Below, one piece after another: positions 7,622-15,151 of a stretch of 29,623 bases of DNA; the stretch's first letter is position 1, and every line of letters begins with the position of its first letter. The notes under the pieces are model-generated. The model was not told the origin of the DNA and ran no database searches. It was given only the letters and a program-made list of their open reading frames with translations. Location: the NCBI GenBank assembly GCA_002297815.1, contig DBKH01000016.1, positions 1 through 29,623 on the forward strand, in the 5' to 3' direction. This DNA comes from Bacteroidales bacterium UBA755. Its GTDB lineage: Bacteria; Bacteroidota; Bacteroidia; Bacteroidales; UBA932. The position numbers and the translations under genes are program-made.

Positions 7622-8209
7622 TTACATCATCTGCAACGCCGACTTGATGATCTGCTCGACTTTTGCGTTTGGATTAGCTTTGAGGACGGCTTGGATGGCT
7701 TTGTTGACGGTTGGTTTGGCGAAACCGAGCATGACGAGGGCGCGGCTGGCCTCCTCGACGATCTCGCTGCGGTTGCCACCGAATAGTTCTGTTGAATCTG
7801 CTCCTTCGCCCTTGACGATTTTGTCCTTGAGTTCAAGCACAAGCCTCTGAGCGCTCTTAACCCCGATTCCTTTCACGCTCTTGATTCTTGCAATGTCCTC
7901 CGAAAGAATAGCCTGTCTGATTTCCTCGGCAGAGAGCGAAGAAAGCATCATTCTGGCCGAATTTACTCCGATTCCGGACACGCTAATCAGAAGTTCAAAC
8001 AATTCTCGTTCATCTTTTGAAGCAAAACCGTAGTACAACTCTGCATCCTCACGAAGGTAATGGAATATGTAAACCTTAGCCTCCTTCTTATCCTGCAGCG
8101 CCTGAAAAGTCTGCAATGAAATCAGTATACTGTATCCAATTCCGTTGTTCTCTAGAATCAACTCGGCAGGGGAGAGCTCGACAATCGTCCCTTTGATGTA
8201 ATCGATCAT
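7622..8209 (-). CDS. ruvA: Holliday junction DNA helicase subunit RuvA
   Basis: Tetrameric Holliday-junction binding protein that loads the RuvB motor for branch migration in recombinational repair. The protein has the N-terminal OB fold (MIDYIKGTIVELSPAELILENNGIGYSI), two helix-hairpin-helix motifs (ISVSGIGVNSARMML and IKSVKGIGVKSAQRLV) and a C-terminal RuvB-binding domain ending in KVEQIIKSALQMM. I prefer the ATG at 8209 (MIDYIKG), the usual family start; an ATG two codons upstream (8215) is an alternative. Length of about 195 residues is typical. It is transcribed alone, divergent from sufS and convergent with mnmG; ruvB and ruvC are not in the window. Confidence 0.95.
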   Translation of the reverse strand: MIDYIKGTIVELSPAELILENNGIGYSILISLQTFQALQDKKEAKVYIFHYLREDAELYYGFASKDERELFELLISVSGIGVNSARMMLSSLSAEEIRQAILSEDIARIKSVKGIGVKSAQRLVLELKDKIVKGEGADSTELFGGNRSEIVEEASRALVMLGFAKPTVNKAIQAVLKANPNAKVEQIIKSALQMM

Positions 8210-8312
8210 ATTCAAAGATTTTTGTTCAAGGCAAAATTAGTATTTTTTTACGTGAAATACGGAATATTCACAGACGCTTTCAATAACAGTCTATTCTTCC
8301 GATGCTTTTGAT

Positions 8313-8337
8313 TATCTTTGCAAGATTGAATAGGAGG
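8313..8337 (+). promoter_or_regulatory. -7 element and strong Shine-Dalgarno of sufS
   Basis: TATCTTTG (8313-8320) fits the -7 consensus, but no good -33 TTTG is at the right distance. AGGAGG at 8332-8337 lies 7 nt before the ATG at 8345. A canonical Shine-Dalgarno is unusual in this phylum; it decides the start and argues against an upstream TTG at 8339. Confidence 0.6.
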
Positions 8338-8344
8338 TTTGACA

Positions 8345-9568
8345 ATGAATATTCAAGAACTAAGAAATATGTTTCCAGCACTTTCGCGCACCGTCTATGG
8401 CAAGCCGCTTGTCTATTTTGACAACGCTGCCACAGCCCAGCGTCCGCAGTCGGTCATCGACAAATGGACCGGACTTACGGTCGGAGCGAACGCCAACATT
8501 CACCGCGCGGTACACAAACTCGCTGCCGATGCCACAGAGGAGTACGAAAGCACCCGCGATGCTGTGAAGGAATATATCAACGCATCTGCTCGTGAGGAGG
8601 TGATATTCACTTCTGGAACGACTGGATCCATCAACCTTGTCGCCTTTTCTTTCGGTGAGACTTTCGTCAGCGAGGGCGATGAGGTCATTGTTTCCGAGGC
8701 TGAACACCATTCCGACATAGTTCCGTGGCAGATGCTTTGTCAAAGGAAAAAGGCTACATTGAAGGTCCTTCACGTTGATGAAGAGGGGCATCTTAATCTT
8801 GACGAATTGAAATCGTTGCTGAATCCCAAGACAAGGATAGTTGCTGTTACGCAAATTTCCAATGTCCTTGGCATTGTCAATCCGGTTAAAGAGATTGTAA
8901 GACTTTGTCATTCATTAGGTTGCCCTGTTTTAATCGACGGAGCGCAGGGAATGGTGCACGAATGTGTTGACGTTCAGGATGTTGACTGTGATTTTTACGC
9001 GTTTTCCGGGCATAAACTCTATGCGGCTACCGGTACGGGAGTTCTTTACGGAAAGCGCAAGTGGTTGGATCAGATGGTTCCGTATCAGGGTGGGGGAGAG
9101 ATGATTGCTACCGTGAAGTTTTCCGGTACGACCTACGCTCCGCTTCCGGAAAAATTCGAGGCCGGAACTCAGAACATCAACTCCATTCCGACTTTGAAGC
9201 CTGCTATAGAGGTAGCTAAATTGATGAATGATAAAGAATTACTTGATAATCAGCATGCTGTGTCTGAGTACTTACTCAATGCTCTGACGAGTAATCCGAG
9301 AATCCATCTTTATGGCGTTCCACGTGGAACGGAGTCAAAGATTCCTCTTTTTTCGTTCAGTGTGGATGGAGCGCATCACGAGGATCTGGCTCTGATTTTG
9401 GACAAGATGGGAATCGCTGTACGGTCTGGTCAGATGTGCGCCGAGCCGATTATGGACAGATTCGGTGTTACAGGAATGCTTCGCGCGTCCCTCGCTCCGT
9501 ACAACACGATGGAAGAAGCTGAATATTTCATCAAGTCGCTCGATAAGGCGATCGCGATGTTGGTGTAG
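8345..9568 (+). CDS. sufS: Cysteine desulfurase SufS
   Basis: PLP-dependent enzyme that takes sulfur from cysteine as an enzyme-bound persulfide for Fe-S cluster assembly. 407 residues from the ATG at 8345, supported by AGGAGG. The PLP lysine is K224 in FSGHKLYAATGTG; the persulfide cysteine is C365 in RSGQMCAEP, the group II (SufS/CsdA) form. Other class V aminotransferase landmarks are YFDNAAT (25-31), EHHSDIVPWQ (120-129) and IDGAQG (197-202). sufE follows 150 nt downstream and a sufT-like gene after it; the scaffold genes sufBCD are not in the window. A parS-like palindrome lies in the 3' half (codons for VPRGT). Confidence 0.96.
   Translation: MNIQELRNMFPALSRTVYGKPLVYFDNAATAQRPQSVIDKWTGLTVGANANIHRAVHKLAADATEEYESTRDAVKEYINASAREEVIFTSGTTGSINLVAFSFGETFVSEGDEVIVSEAEHHSDIVPWQMLCQRKKATLKVLHVDEEGHLNLDELKSLLNPKTRIVAVTQISNVLGIVNPVKEIVRLCHSLGCPVLIDGAQGMVHECVDVQDVDCDFYAFSGHKLYAATGTGVLYGKRKWLDQMVPYQGGGEMIATVKFSGTTYAPLPEKFEAGTQNINSIPTLKPAIEVAKLMNDKELLDNQHAVSEYLLNALTSNPRIHLYGVPRGTESKIPLFSFSVDGAHHEDLALILDKMGIAVRSGQMCAEPIMDRFGVTGMLRASLAPYNTMEEAEYFIKSLDKAIAMLV
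9316..9331. promoter_or_regulatory. parS-like 16-bp palindrome, site 2 (inside sufS)
   Basis: CGTTCCACGTGGAACG is a perfect palindrome with the same 14-bp core GTTCCACGTGGAAC as the mnmG site 2.2 kb away. Again it is read as VPRGT in the host gene, in the same frame. Confidence 0.65.
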
Positions 9569-9597
9569 TGAATCGGTGTCATTAAGTATTTGGGTCT

Positions 9598-9682
9598 TGC
9601 GGCCCTTCGATAGGCTCAGGGACCGCAGATACTGTACTCAAACCGCTTTTGTAAAACAACGGTCGCTGAGCTTGTCGAAGCG
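9598..9682. repeat. Two dispersed repeats between sufS and sufE
   Basis: A variant inverted copy (CCTTCGATAGGCTCAGGGACC around 9604-9624, itself able to form a GCGGCCC/GGGACCGC hairpin) is followed by a forward copy GGTCGCTGAGCTTGTCGAAG at 9661-9680. The spacing suggests insertion into, or retention in, the sufS-sufE spacer; no promoter was found there. Confidence 0.75.
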
Positions 9683-9717
9683 CCAAAATAGAAAGATGTT
9701 ATTTTAGATATAATTAA

Positions 9718-10131
9718 ATGAACACACTGGAGGAAGCAAAACAGTCTGTGATTGACGATTTCTCGATGTACGATGAATGGCTCGACAAATACGAGTATCT
9801 CATCGACTTGGGAAAGAATCTGGAAGCATATCCAGAAGCGGAAAAGACTGAGGATAAGTTGATTAAGGGATGTCAGTCAAGGGTTTGGCTGGATTGGCGG
9901 CTTGAGGACGGAAAACTGTACTTCAGGGCGGACAGCGATGCTATCATCACAAAGGGTATAATTTCCCTTCTGATTAGCGTCTATTCAGGTCGTACTCCGA
10001 AAGAGATCGCAGCGGATGATTTCAGTTTCATCAACCAGATCGGCTTGAAGGAGAATCTGTCCCCGACCAGGGCGAACGGTCTTGTTTCGATGATCGACAC
10101 CATCAAGGCGGTGGCTTTGGAGAACAGTTAG
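9718..10131 (+). CDS. sufE: Sulfur acceptor/cysteine desulfuration protein SufE
   Basis: 137-residue SufE-family protein that accepts the persulfide from SufS and passes it to the Fe-S scaffold. The catalytic cysteine is C52 in KLIKGCQSRVWLDW, the conserved loop of the family. It is followed by the usual core FRADSDAIITKGIISLLI and a C-terminal ENLSPTRANGLVSMI helix. The ATG at 9718 gives the standard length. It lies just downstream of sufS, so the pair is a functional unit even though two dispersed repeats separate them. Confidence 0.95.
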   Translation: MNTLEEAKQSVIDDFSMYDEWLDKYEYLIDLGKNLEAYPEAEKTEDKLIKGCQSRVWLDWRLEDGKLYFRADSDAIITKGIISLLISVYSGRTPKEIAADDFSFINQIGLKENLSPTRANGLVSMIDTIKAVALENS

Positions 10132-10191
10132 CGTGTTATGTAAGTTGTCTTTAGACATATTGAAGAATATAATTGTTTGATTAAGTATTAT

Positions 10192-10665
10192 ATGAGCATA
10201 TTCAAGAAAAAGGAAGAAGATAAGGCAACCGCTCAGGAGCCGCAGGTGGAGCAGGAGAGCGAGGTGCTTTCCGCAGAGGATGTGAAGGCGCTCGCACCGC
10301 TTTATGACAATGTGGTTCTGGCTTTGAAGCAGGTGTATGATCCTGAGATTCCGGTCAACATCTATGATCTTGGTCTGATTTACGAGCTTGTCATCAACAA
10401 GAAGCACGAGGCTTTCATCAAGATGACGTTCACCGCTCCGAACTGCCCGATGGCCGATGAGGTGCTCGATGAGGTGCAGAGAAATGTCACTGATGTCCCA
10501 GGCATCAAATCGTGCAACGTGGAACTGGTCTTTGATCCGGCTTGGGATCAGTCCATGCTTTCCGACGAAGCCCGCCTAGAGCTTGGTCTGGACGATGTTG
10601 ACTCCGCTGCCGGGCGTGTGGATCCAGGCACCGGCCCGGACTATTCAAAGGAACCGAATTCCTGA
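10192..10665 (+). CDS. sufT: SufT-like Fe-S assembly factor (DUF59/MIP18 family)
   Basis: 157 residues. After a charged, probably disordered N-terminus (about 1-40, KKKEEDKATAQEPQVEQE) comes a DUF59/MIP18 domain with VYDPEIPVNIYDLGLIYEL and MTFTAPNCPMADEVLDEV. The conserved cysteine in TAPNCPMA is the residue linked to Fe-S cluster handling in this family. Its place after sufS and sufE supports a role in Fe-S maturation; SufT is the usual name for the SUF-linked type. The ATG at 10192 (MSIFKKKEED) is chosen over an upstream in-frame TTG at 10177. No separate promoter is evident, so it is probably co-transcribed with sufE. Confidence 0.88.
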   Translation: MSIFKKKEEDKATAQEPQVEQESEVLSAEDVKALAPLYDNVVLALKQVYDPEIPVNIYDLGLIYELVINKKHEAFIKMTFTAPNCPMADEVLDEVQRNVTDVPGIKSCNVELVFDPAWDQSMLSDEARLELGLDDVDSAAGRVDPGTGPDYSKEPNS

Positions 10666-10755
10666 TCTGACATATTCAAGCATTGCATTTTGGCCGCGCT
10701 GCTTTTGTTTGAATATTCATAAGTAATTTAGCGGCTTCCATTTTAGATAGGTACG

Positions 10756-11247
10756 ATGGCTTTTGTCAGCATATACTTTTCCCTTGGCAGCAACCTTGGC
10801 AACCGCGAGAAGAACATCGAGGAGGCTCTTCGCTGCATGGACGAGGCCTTTGAAGTCCATTATACGGCCCTGTCGCGGCTTATTGAGACCAAACCTATGG
10901 GATTTTCCGGTGGTAAGTTCCTGAACGCTGTAGCGCTTTACAGAACCTTCAGACACGATACCTCGGCAGAGGAGGCAGCCACAGAAGTCCTGCGCAAAAT
11001 CAAGGCGATAGAGCGCGCGATGGGTAGAACCGACCCTCCTGAATATGACGGCACAGGCAACCGCATATACCATTCCCGCATCATCGACATCGACATCCTC
11101 TTCTACGGCACCGACCGCATAGATATTCCCTACCTCACCATCCCCCACAAAGACATCGAGAACCGCCCCTTCGTGATGATCCCCCTTCAGGAAGTCGCCA
11201 AACCCTCCCTCAAAACCGCTTTTCCTGAATATTTTTCGTCAAAATAA
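10756..11247 (+). CDS. folK: 6-hydroxymethyl-7,8-dihydropterin pyrophosphokinase (HPPK)
   Basis: Folate-pathway enzyme that transfers pyrophosphate from ATP to 6-hydroxymethyl-dihydropterin. 163 residues with the family hallmarks: FSLGSNLGNREKNIEEAL at the N-terminus, KPMGFSGGKFLNAVA, GRTDPPEY and the metal-binding signature RIIDIDILFYG followed by PHKDIENRPFVMIPL. The ATG at 10756 gives the normal length. It is a stand-alone HPPK, not fused to dihydroneopterin aldolase. It is the last core gene before the accessory region. The codon-rich opposite-strand frame here is not a gene. Confidence 0.95.
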   Translation: MAFVSIYFSLGSNLGNREKNIEEALRCMDEAFEVHYTALSRLIETKPMGFSGGKFLNAVALYRTFRHDTSAEEAATEVLRKIKAIERAMGRTDPPEYDGTGNRIYHSRIIDIDILFYGTDRIDIPYLTIPHKDIENRPFVMIPLQEVAKPSLKTAFPEYFSSK

Positions 11248-11551
11248 GCAGGTTTCAACCACTGGAAACCGTCAAAATAACGCATTTCGTTCAGCTGTTT
11301 TCGTAAAAATAGCGCAATAGACAATATGAAGCTTCTATCTTAATGTTTATAAATCAGTCTATTATGGCCGAAGGCTAATATTGCGCATTATTTGTGGGTA
11401 ATAGAATTGGATTTTTTCGTCCGATTAAAAGCAAAATCACTGGACATAATGGCAAATAATCGATTTATCCGGTGAAAGGCTGTATCACCGGACAAAATAG
11501 CTAAATTACGAGTTATGTCCGGTGGTGGGTGATTTTGGTGGACAAAAATTT
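11248..11551. repeat. Gene-free stretch with alternating CCGGAC/GTCCGG inverted repeats
   Basis: No gene is supported here. From about 11439 to 11545 short words alternate in orientation: CACTGGACATAA, TTATCCGGTGAAAGGCTG (11466-11483), CACCGGACAAAATAG, TTATGTCCGGTGG and GGTGGACAAAA. Neighbouring pairs can fold into hairpins. A close match to the middle part, TCCGGTGAAAGGCTG then CCGGACAAAA, is found at 16870-16900 just after the truncated ATPase gene. A further GGTGGACAAAA is at 29067-29077 beside the truncated PD-(D/E)XK gene. Confidence 0.6.
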
Positions 11552-11620
11552 TGCGGTTGCTGAATTTGCGGTTGCTGAATTTGCGGTTGCTGAGCTTGTC
11601 GAAGCATCGAAGCACCGAAG
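11552..11620 (+). repeat. Triplicated 15-nt unit running into a dispersed GAGCTTGTCGAAG repeat
   Basis: Two perfect copies of TGCGGTTGCTGAATT (11552-11566, 11567-11581) are followed by TGCGGTTGCTGAGCTTGTCG, so the third unit continues into the full dispersed repeat. The tail GAAGCATCGAAGCACCGAAG also repeats its end. Confidence 0.8.
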
Positions 11621-12056
11621 TCCCGAATCATTAAAGCATCGAACTGCGTCACAATTTCTTGTCTGGTGCAGATAAACACTTGTGCCAATTCTGAATATGT
11701 AGTATTATCCCACGGACAATCTCTCCTCCGATGGTGCTGTTATGTCAGAAAATATTCCTATATTCGCAACGTTTTAGGACAAGTGCCTGAAACGGACATA
11801 TTTGATGAAAGTGTTTTCGCACTATCCTCGTCAGAAAATGTGGTAGTTTTCAACGAAAGAGAGGTAGGACGGCAGCACCATCATCTGTATTCGCTTGCGT
11901 GTGTTCAACACTCTGGCTATACGGGTGTGGGGATTGTTCAGTCTATCTTCTTTCAGGTTCTACCACAACCTTCTGACGGATGGACGAAATAGCTCCACAC
12001 TTTCTTTGTTTTTATAAATTACTTGCTGGAGCTCAGGTGAATTAATAAACAAACTT
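11621..12056. other. Intergenic region before the small peptide gene, no supported gene
   Basis: An open frame at 11666-11992 (108 codons) exists on the plus strand, but the translation resembles no family I know and lacks a leader or ribosome site. I treat it as not supported. The last part may hold the leader of the peptide-lipoprotein operon: TTTCTTTG at 12001-12008 is one base off the -7 consensus. Confidence 0.5.
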
Positions 12057-12203
12057 ATGGAAAGTAAGAATTTTGAGGTGTACGTTGCCCCGGAGGTTGT
12101 GGATGTGGAATTTGAGATTAATGGTGTGATTCTTCATCCTTCACCTTCAGGAGATGTTCTTCCGGGAGGAAGCGAAGGCGGAGAAATTGGTGATGATCTC
12201 TAG
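12057..12203 (+). CDS. 48-residue small protein upstream of a FISUMP lipoprotein
   Basis: The short frame encodes MESKNFEVYVAPEVVDVEFE, then INGVILHPSPSGDVLPGGSE and GGEIGDDL. It has no signal peptide or membrane segment. The N-terminal pattern YVAPEVxxVEFExxGVI recalls a class of short Bacteroidales proteins, often of unknown function, found before surface lipoprotein genes; this is recollection, not a search result. The C-terminus is rich in Gly, Ser, Pro and acidic residues. The stop is 11 nt before the next ATG, so the two genes are almost certainly co-transcribed and perhaps translationally coupled. It could be a cleaved or secreted peptide, a chaperone-like partner, or a leader peptide. 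Confidence 0.65.
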   Translation: MESKNFEVYVAPEVVDVEFEINGVILHPSPSGDVLPGGSEGGEIGDDL

Positions 12204-12214
12204 ATGAAAAATCC

Positions 12215-14062
12215 ATGAAAAAATCAAGCGCTCTTATTGCTCTGTTTCCATGTTTCATGATTTCTTGTAATGAGATGATGACAGAGCAATTGAATTCTTT
12301 AGAACAACAGACAGTTATTGCTACTGTTGTACAAGAACCTAAAACCAAAAACGCCATCATAGACAACGATGTCACCGACATAAGATGGACGGCATCGGAT
12401 GCTATAAATGTGTTCTTTGGTGAATCTGTCAGCAGTAAGTTTGTCACAGAGGAATCCGGCAAGCAGGCAAAGTTTAAGGGATCCATCGATGTTGTTGTCG
12501 GTGGTGGTGAAGGGCTAGATGATGACACAAGTCTTTGGGGTGTGTATCCGTACAAGTCAAGCACGACATGTGATGGAAAGTATGTTTACTACACTCTACA
12601 GGCTGAACAGAAGGCCGCTGAAAACACTTTTGCAAAAGAGTTGTTCCCTCAGATAGCGAGGTCGAGGAATTTCTACATGTCATTCTACAATCTGTGCGCA
12701 AGTATAAGATTCACTGTGACTTCTGATGACATTAAGGCAGTCTCTTTGAAAGGGAACAGTGATGAACTTATTGCCGGAAGGGCAAAGATTTCTATGGAGT
12801 TGTTGCCTATTGTCGAATCCGTAGAATTAGGCGAAAAGGAACTGAAGATGAATGCTCCGGATGGAGGGTTCTTCAAACCAGGAGTGACCTACTACTTTGT
12901 TTTATTCCCTACGGAATTCAAGAATGGCCTTTCGATAACTTACTACAAGGAGAGTACGCATGCCACCTACAGTTACGACAAGCCATACTCTCTCGGAAGA
13001 AACAAATTCTCTTGCTTCAAAGATCGTGACGCTAATCTGACTTTTGAGGATGGAGGTCCTGGAGAAGGCAGCGAAACTCTTGGAGATGATGGAAAGACCT
13101 ACGTTAATCTGTCCGAGGATGGAACCGCCAATTGTTACCTTGTTCAAAAGGCTGGCGACTATAAGTTCAAAGCAGTCCAGGGCAACACTGACGGCACTGT
13201 CGGCAATGTGAAAAGTGTGGAGGTCCTTTGGGAATCCTTCGGAACGACAACGGCTCCGAATGTCGGTGACATCATCGCATCCACGTCCTATCATGACGGC
13301 TACATTCGTTTCTCCACTCCTGAGACATTCGCGGAGGGGAACGCTGTCATCGCTGCAAAGAATGCTAAAGGGGTAATCCTGTGGTCATGGCATATCTGGT
13401 GTGCATCCGAAGGTTGGAAAAAACAGGTGTATTACAACAACGCAGGTACGATGATGGACCGCAATCTTGGTGCGACATCCGCAAAGCCTGGCGATGTGGG
13501 TTCCCTCGGCCTTTTCTACCAGTGGGGACGGAAGGATCCGTTCTTGGGAGCTGGATCCGTGAGTGGAGAATCACGTGCTGCATCGACGGGTTCTTGGACG
13601 ATAAGCAGTGACTCTATGACCCCAGTTATTGCTGAACAGAATCCGATGACGTTCTATATGTATAGCTTTAATTATTTACCTGACTGGTGTTGGGACTCGA
13701 ATAAGACGGCTTACGACCCATGTCCAGCAGGATGGAGAGTACCTGACGGAGGAGAAAAGGGAATATGGGTCACAGCTTCGGGTAATGCTAAGGACTTCAA
13801 TGTCAGCGGTAGCTCAAGGGGTCTTAATTTCAGCAGTGTTTTTGGTTCTGATGCGACCATTTGGTATCCCGCAGCGGGTTATCTGAACTACGATGATGGA
13901 TCGCTGAACGTCGTTGGCATCTACGGCAGCTATTGGTCAGTTACTCCGAGAGTCAACGGCCCCACAGCGTATTACCTCTACTTCATCAGCAATGGCAACG
14001 TCTACCCTTCGAGCGACGACTGGCGTTCGTACGGAAGGTCTGTCCGTTGCCTCCAAGAATAA
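12215..14062 (+). CDS. Fimbrillin-like lipoprotein with C-terminal FISUMP domain
   Basis: 615 residues. The N-terminus MKKSSALIALFPCFMISC is a lipoprotein signal with lipobox MISC and lipidated Cys18, so it is probably anchored to the outer membrane. Residues of about 50-280 look like a fimbrillin/Mfa-like beta-sandwich domain (DIRWTASDAINVFFGES, LWGVYPY, NLCASIRFTV). A linker with GGPGEGSETLGDDGKTY follows. The C-terminal part (about 400-615) is a FISUMP-type domain: MMDRNLGATSA, GLFYQWGRKDPFLG, YDPCPAGWRVP and YGRSVRCLQE. The exact role is unknown; surface adhesion or fimbria-related display is the family expectation. It follows the 48-residue gene by 11 nt. Single copy here, with no fimbrial anchor or ushers nearby. 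Confidence 0.85.
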   Translation: MKKSSALIALFPCFMISCNEMMTEQLNSLEQQTVIATVVQEPKTKNAIIDNDVTDIRWTASDAINVFFGESVSSKFVTEESGKQAKFKGSIDVVVGGGEGLDDDTSLWGVYPYKSSTTCDGKYVYYTLQAEQKAAENTFAKELFPQIARSRNFYMSFYNLCASIRFTVTSDDIKAVSLKGNSDELIAGRAKISMELLPIVESVELGEKELKMNAPDGGFFKPGVTYYFVLFPTEFKNGLSITYYKESTHATYSYDKPYSLGRNKFSCFKDRDANLTFEDGGPGEGSETLGDDGKTYVNLSEDGTANCYLVQKAGDYKFKAVQGNTDGTVGNVKSVEVLWESFGTTTAPNVGDIIASTSYHDGYIRFSTPETFAEGNAVIAAKNAKGVILWSWHIWCASEGWKKQVYYNNAGTMMDRNLGATSAKPGDVGSLGLFYQWGRKDPFLGAGSVSGESRAASTGSWTISSDSMTPVIAEQNPMTFYMYSFNYLPDWCWDSNKTAYDPCPAGWRVPDGGEKGIWVTASGNAKDFNVSGSSRGLNFSSVFGSDATIWYPAAGYLNYDDGSLNVVGIYGSYWSVTPRVNGPTAYYLYFISNGNVYPSSDDWRSYGRSVRCLQE

Positions 14063-14079
14063 TTGTTTGATTGTTTTTT

Positions 14080-14102
14080 AGTCCCGCGCTTAGCGCGGGA
14101 CT
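14080..14102. repeat. Perfect GC-rich hairpin after the FISUMP gene
   Basis: AGTCCCGCGC-TTA-GCGCGGGACT is a 10-bp perfect stem with a 3-nt loop, 17 nt after the stop codon. T residues precede it and A residues follow, so it extends slightly as A-T pairs instead of ending in a T tract. It may stabilise the 3' end of the transcript. Confidence 0.75.
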
Positions 14103-14202
14103 GAAAATTGATATTTATGACATCCAAGACCCATTACCAAAACTAGTAGAGGAGGCCATTATTGGGATATCATTACTTTCGATGAAAATCCTTTTCGTTT
14201 GT

Positions 14203-14248
14203 TACGGTAGCGTTTTATTCGGAAAATGCTACCGTCATAGGCTTTTTT
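14203..14248 (+). terminator. Hairpin with trailing T run, possible terminator
   Basis: ACGGTAGCGTTTT pairs with AAAATGCTACCGT (one G-T wobble) at 14203-14235; a run of six T follows after about seven bases. It may end the FISUMP transcript. The gap between stem and T run lowers confidence. Confidence 0.45.
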
Positions 14249-14296
14249 GACATCGACTGGAGCAATATTGCTTGTTTATGCTCTCGTCATGGGTGA

Positions 14297-14981
14297 TTAC
14301 TCTTTGTCTAGATCATTGTTGTGGTCTTCGATGCTTGGGGTAGGCGTTTGGGCCTTAAAGAATCTTTTTGCTGAAAGGGGCGAGATGATTTGGCGGCCTG
14401 TCTTAGATTCCAGAGTCTCTCTTGCCACACGGGCAACGTCACCGCCTTCTTTCGCGCACACTTTGTTCTCATCCAATGTCTGTGGATTCTTGGCTTTTGT
14501 GATGCTGGTGGCTGAGAGTTCCGCGAGCATATTCAACACAAGTTCCTCGTTGGTCATATTGTCGCGGAGATTCTCTTTTTTCAGTCCTTTTAGCTTTTTG
14601 TATTCTTTTGCTGTTCTGCCGACCCACGCTTGGTAAATGATGTCGGTCAGACTTGAACGGTTCCGCTTTCGGTGATGGAATAGACTGAACGATGCGCAGA
14701 AGCTGCTCTTTGTCAGCGACATCAGTTACTCTCATTCTTCCATCAGGAGCAAGCATCTTCAGACCGTTACAATTTGTAACGGTTTCATTCCCTTCGTCCT
14801 TAAGCCTCTTTTTAAGTACTCTCCAATATGTTTGAGGATTAACGCTGCCTGTCAAGACAGCCACAACATCAACAATCGAAAAGAACCATTTTTCTAGTTT
14901 CTCATCCCAAACGGCGCGAATCCTATCTTCACCGAATATCTTTACAGCGTTCTTTTTTACCATAGTTTTGTTGTTAGTCAA
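14297..14981 (-). pseudogene. BRO-family (Bro-N) gene with internal deletion and frameshift
   Basis: Two minus-strand frames make up one family member. The N-terminal part (14981 to about 14655) has the Bro-N domain: KIFGEDRIRAVWDEKLEKWF, then SIVDVVAVLTGSVNPQTYW, RVLKKRLKDEGNETVTNCNG and LLRIVQSIPSPKAEPFK. The C-terminal part, in another frame down to 14297, has SSLTDIIYQAWVGRTAKEYK, then KLKGLKKENLRDNMTNEELV and GGDVARVARETLESKTGRQI. In intact relatives, as I remember them, roughly 65 residues lie between these parts. Here PKAEPFK is joined to SLTDIIY near 14655, so a deletion removed the middle and shifted the frame. Bro-N proteins are usually phage- or mobile-element-linked regulators. 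The start may be the ATG at 14963 instead of 14981. Likely non-functional, though a truncated Bro-N domain could still be made. Confidence 0.85.
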
Positions 14982-15110
14982 AGTTACAGCGATTTGATTG
15001 TCAGCCCTATTATCAGCCTAAAAGCAAACATACAAATATAATTCGAGTAATCCTTCGGTTGCTTGAAGAATGTCGCTAATTGAAAGCAAGGACGAAAATA
15101 TCAAGCTGTG

Positions 15111-15147
15111 TTCGAAATTTCGAATATTTTATGTAGGTTTGCGGAGG
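15111..15147 (+). promoter_or_regulatory. Palindromic operator, -7 box and ribosome site of the DUF5674 unit
   Basis: TTCGAAATTTCGAA (15111-15124) is a perfect 14-bp palindrome located where the -33 box of the promoter should be. TAGGTTTG (15134-15141) fits the -7 consensus and GGAGG (15143-15147) is a Shine-Dalgarno 4 nt before the ATG. The arrangement suggests repression by a dimeric regulator. No TTTG -33 box is seen. Confidence 0.6.
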
Positions 15148-15151
15148 TAAG

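Noticed and set aside
8339..8344. TTG at 8339 as the sufS start
   Set aside because: AGGAGG at 8332-8337 is too close to the TTG and correctly spaced for the ATG at 8345.
10717..11148. A 143-codon minus-strand frame opposite folK
   Set aside because: Antisense shadow of folK without any domain.
11666..11992. A 108-codon plus-strand frame before the small peptide gene
   Set aside because: No ribosome site, no recognisable family, and unusual composition (many Cys, His and Ser); not enough evidence for a gene.
14080..14102. GC-rich hairpin after the FISUMP gene as a rho-independent terminator
   Set aside because: There is no T tract after the stem on either strand, so it is listed as a structure only.
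14247..14636. A 129-codon plus-strand frame opposite the BRO pseudogene
   Set aside because: The minus-strand translation matches the BRO C-terminus closely; this frame does not match anything, although it has hydrophobic stretches.
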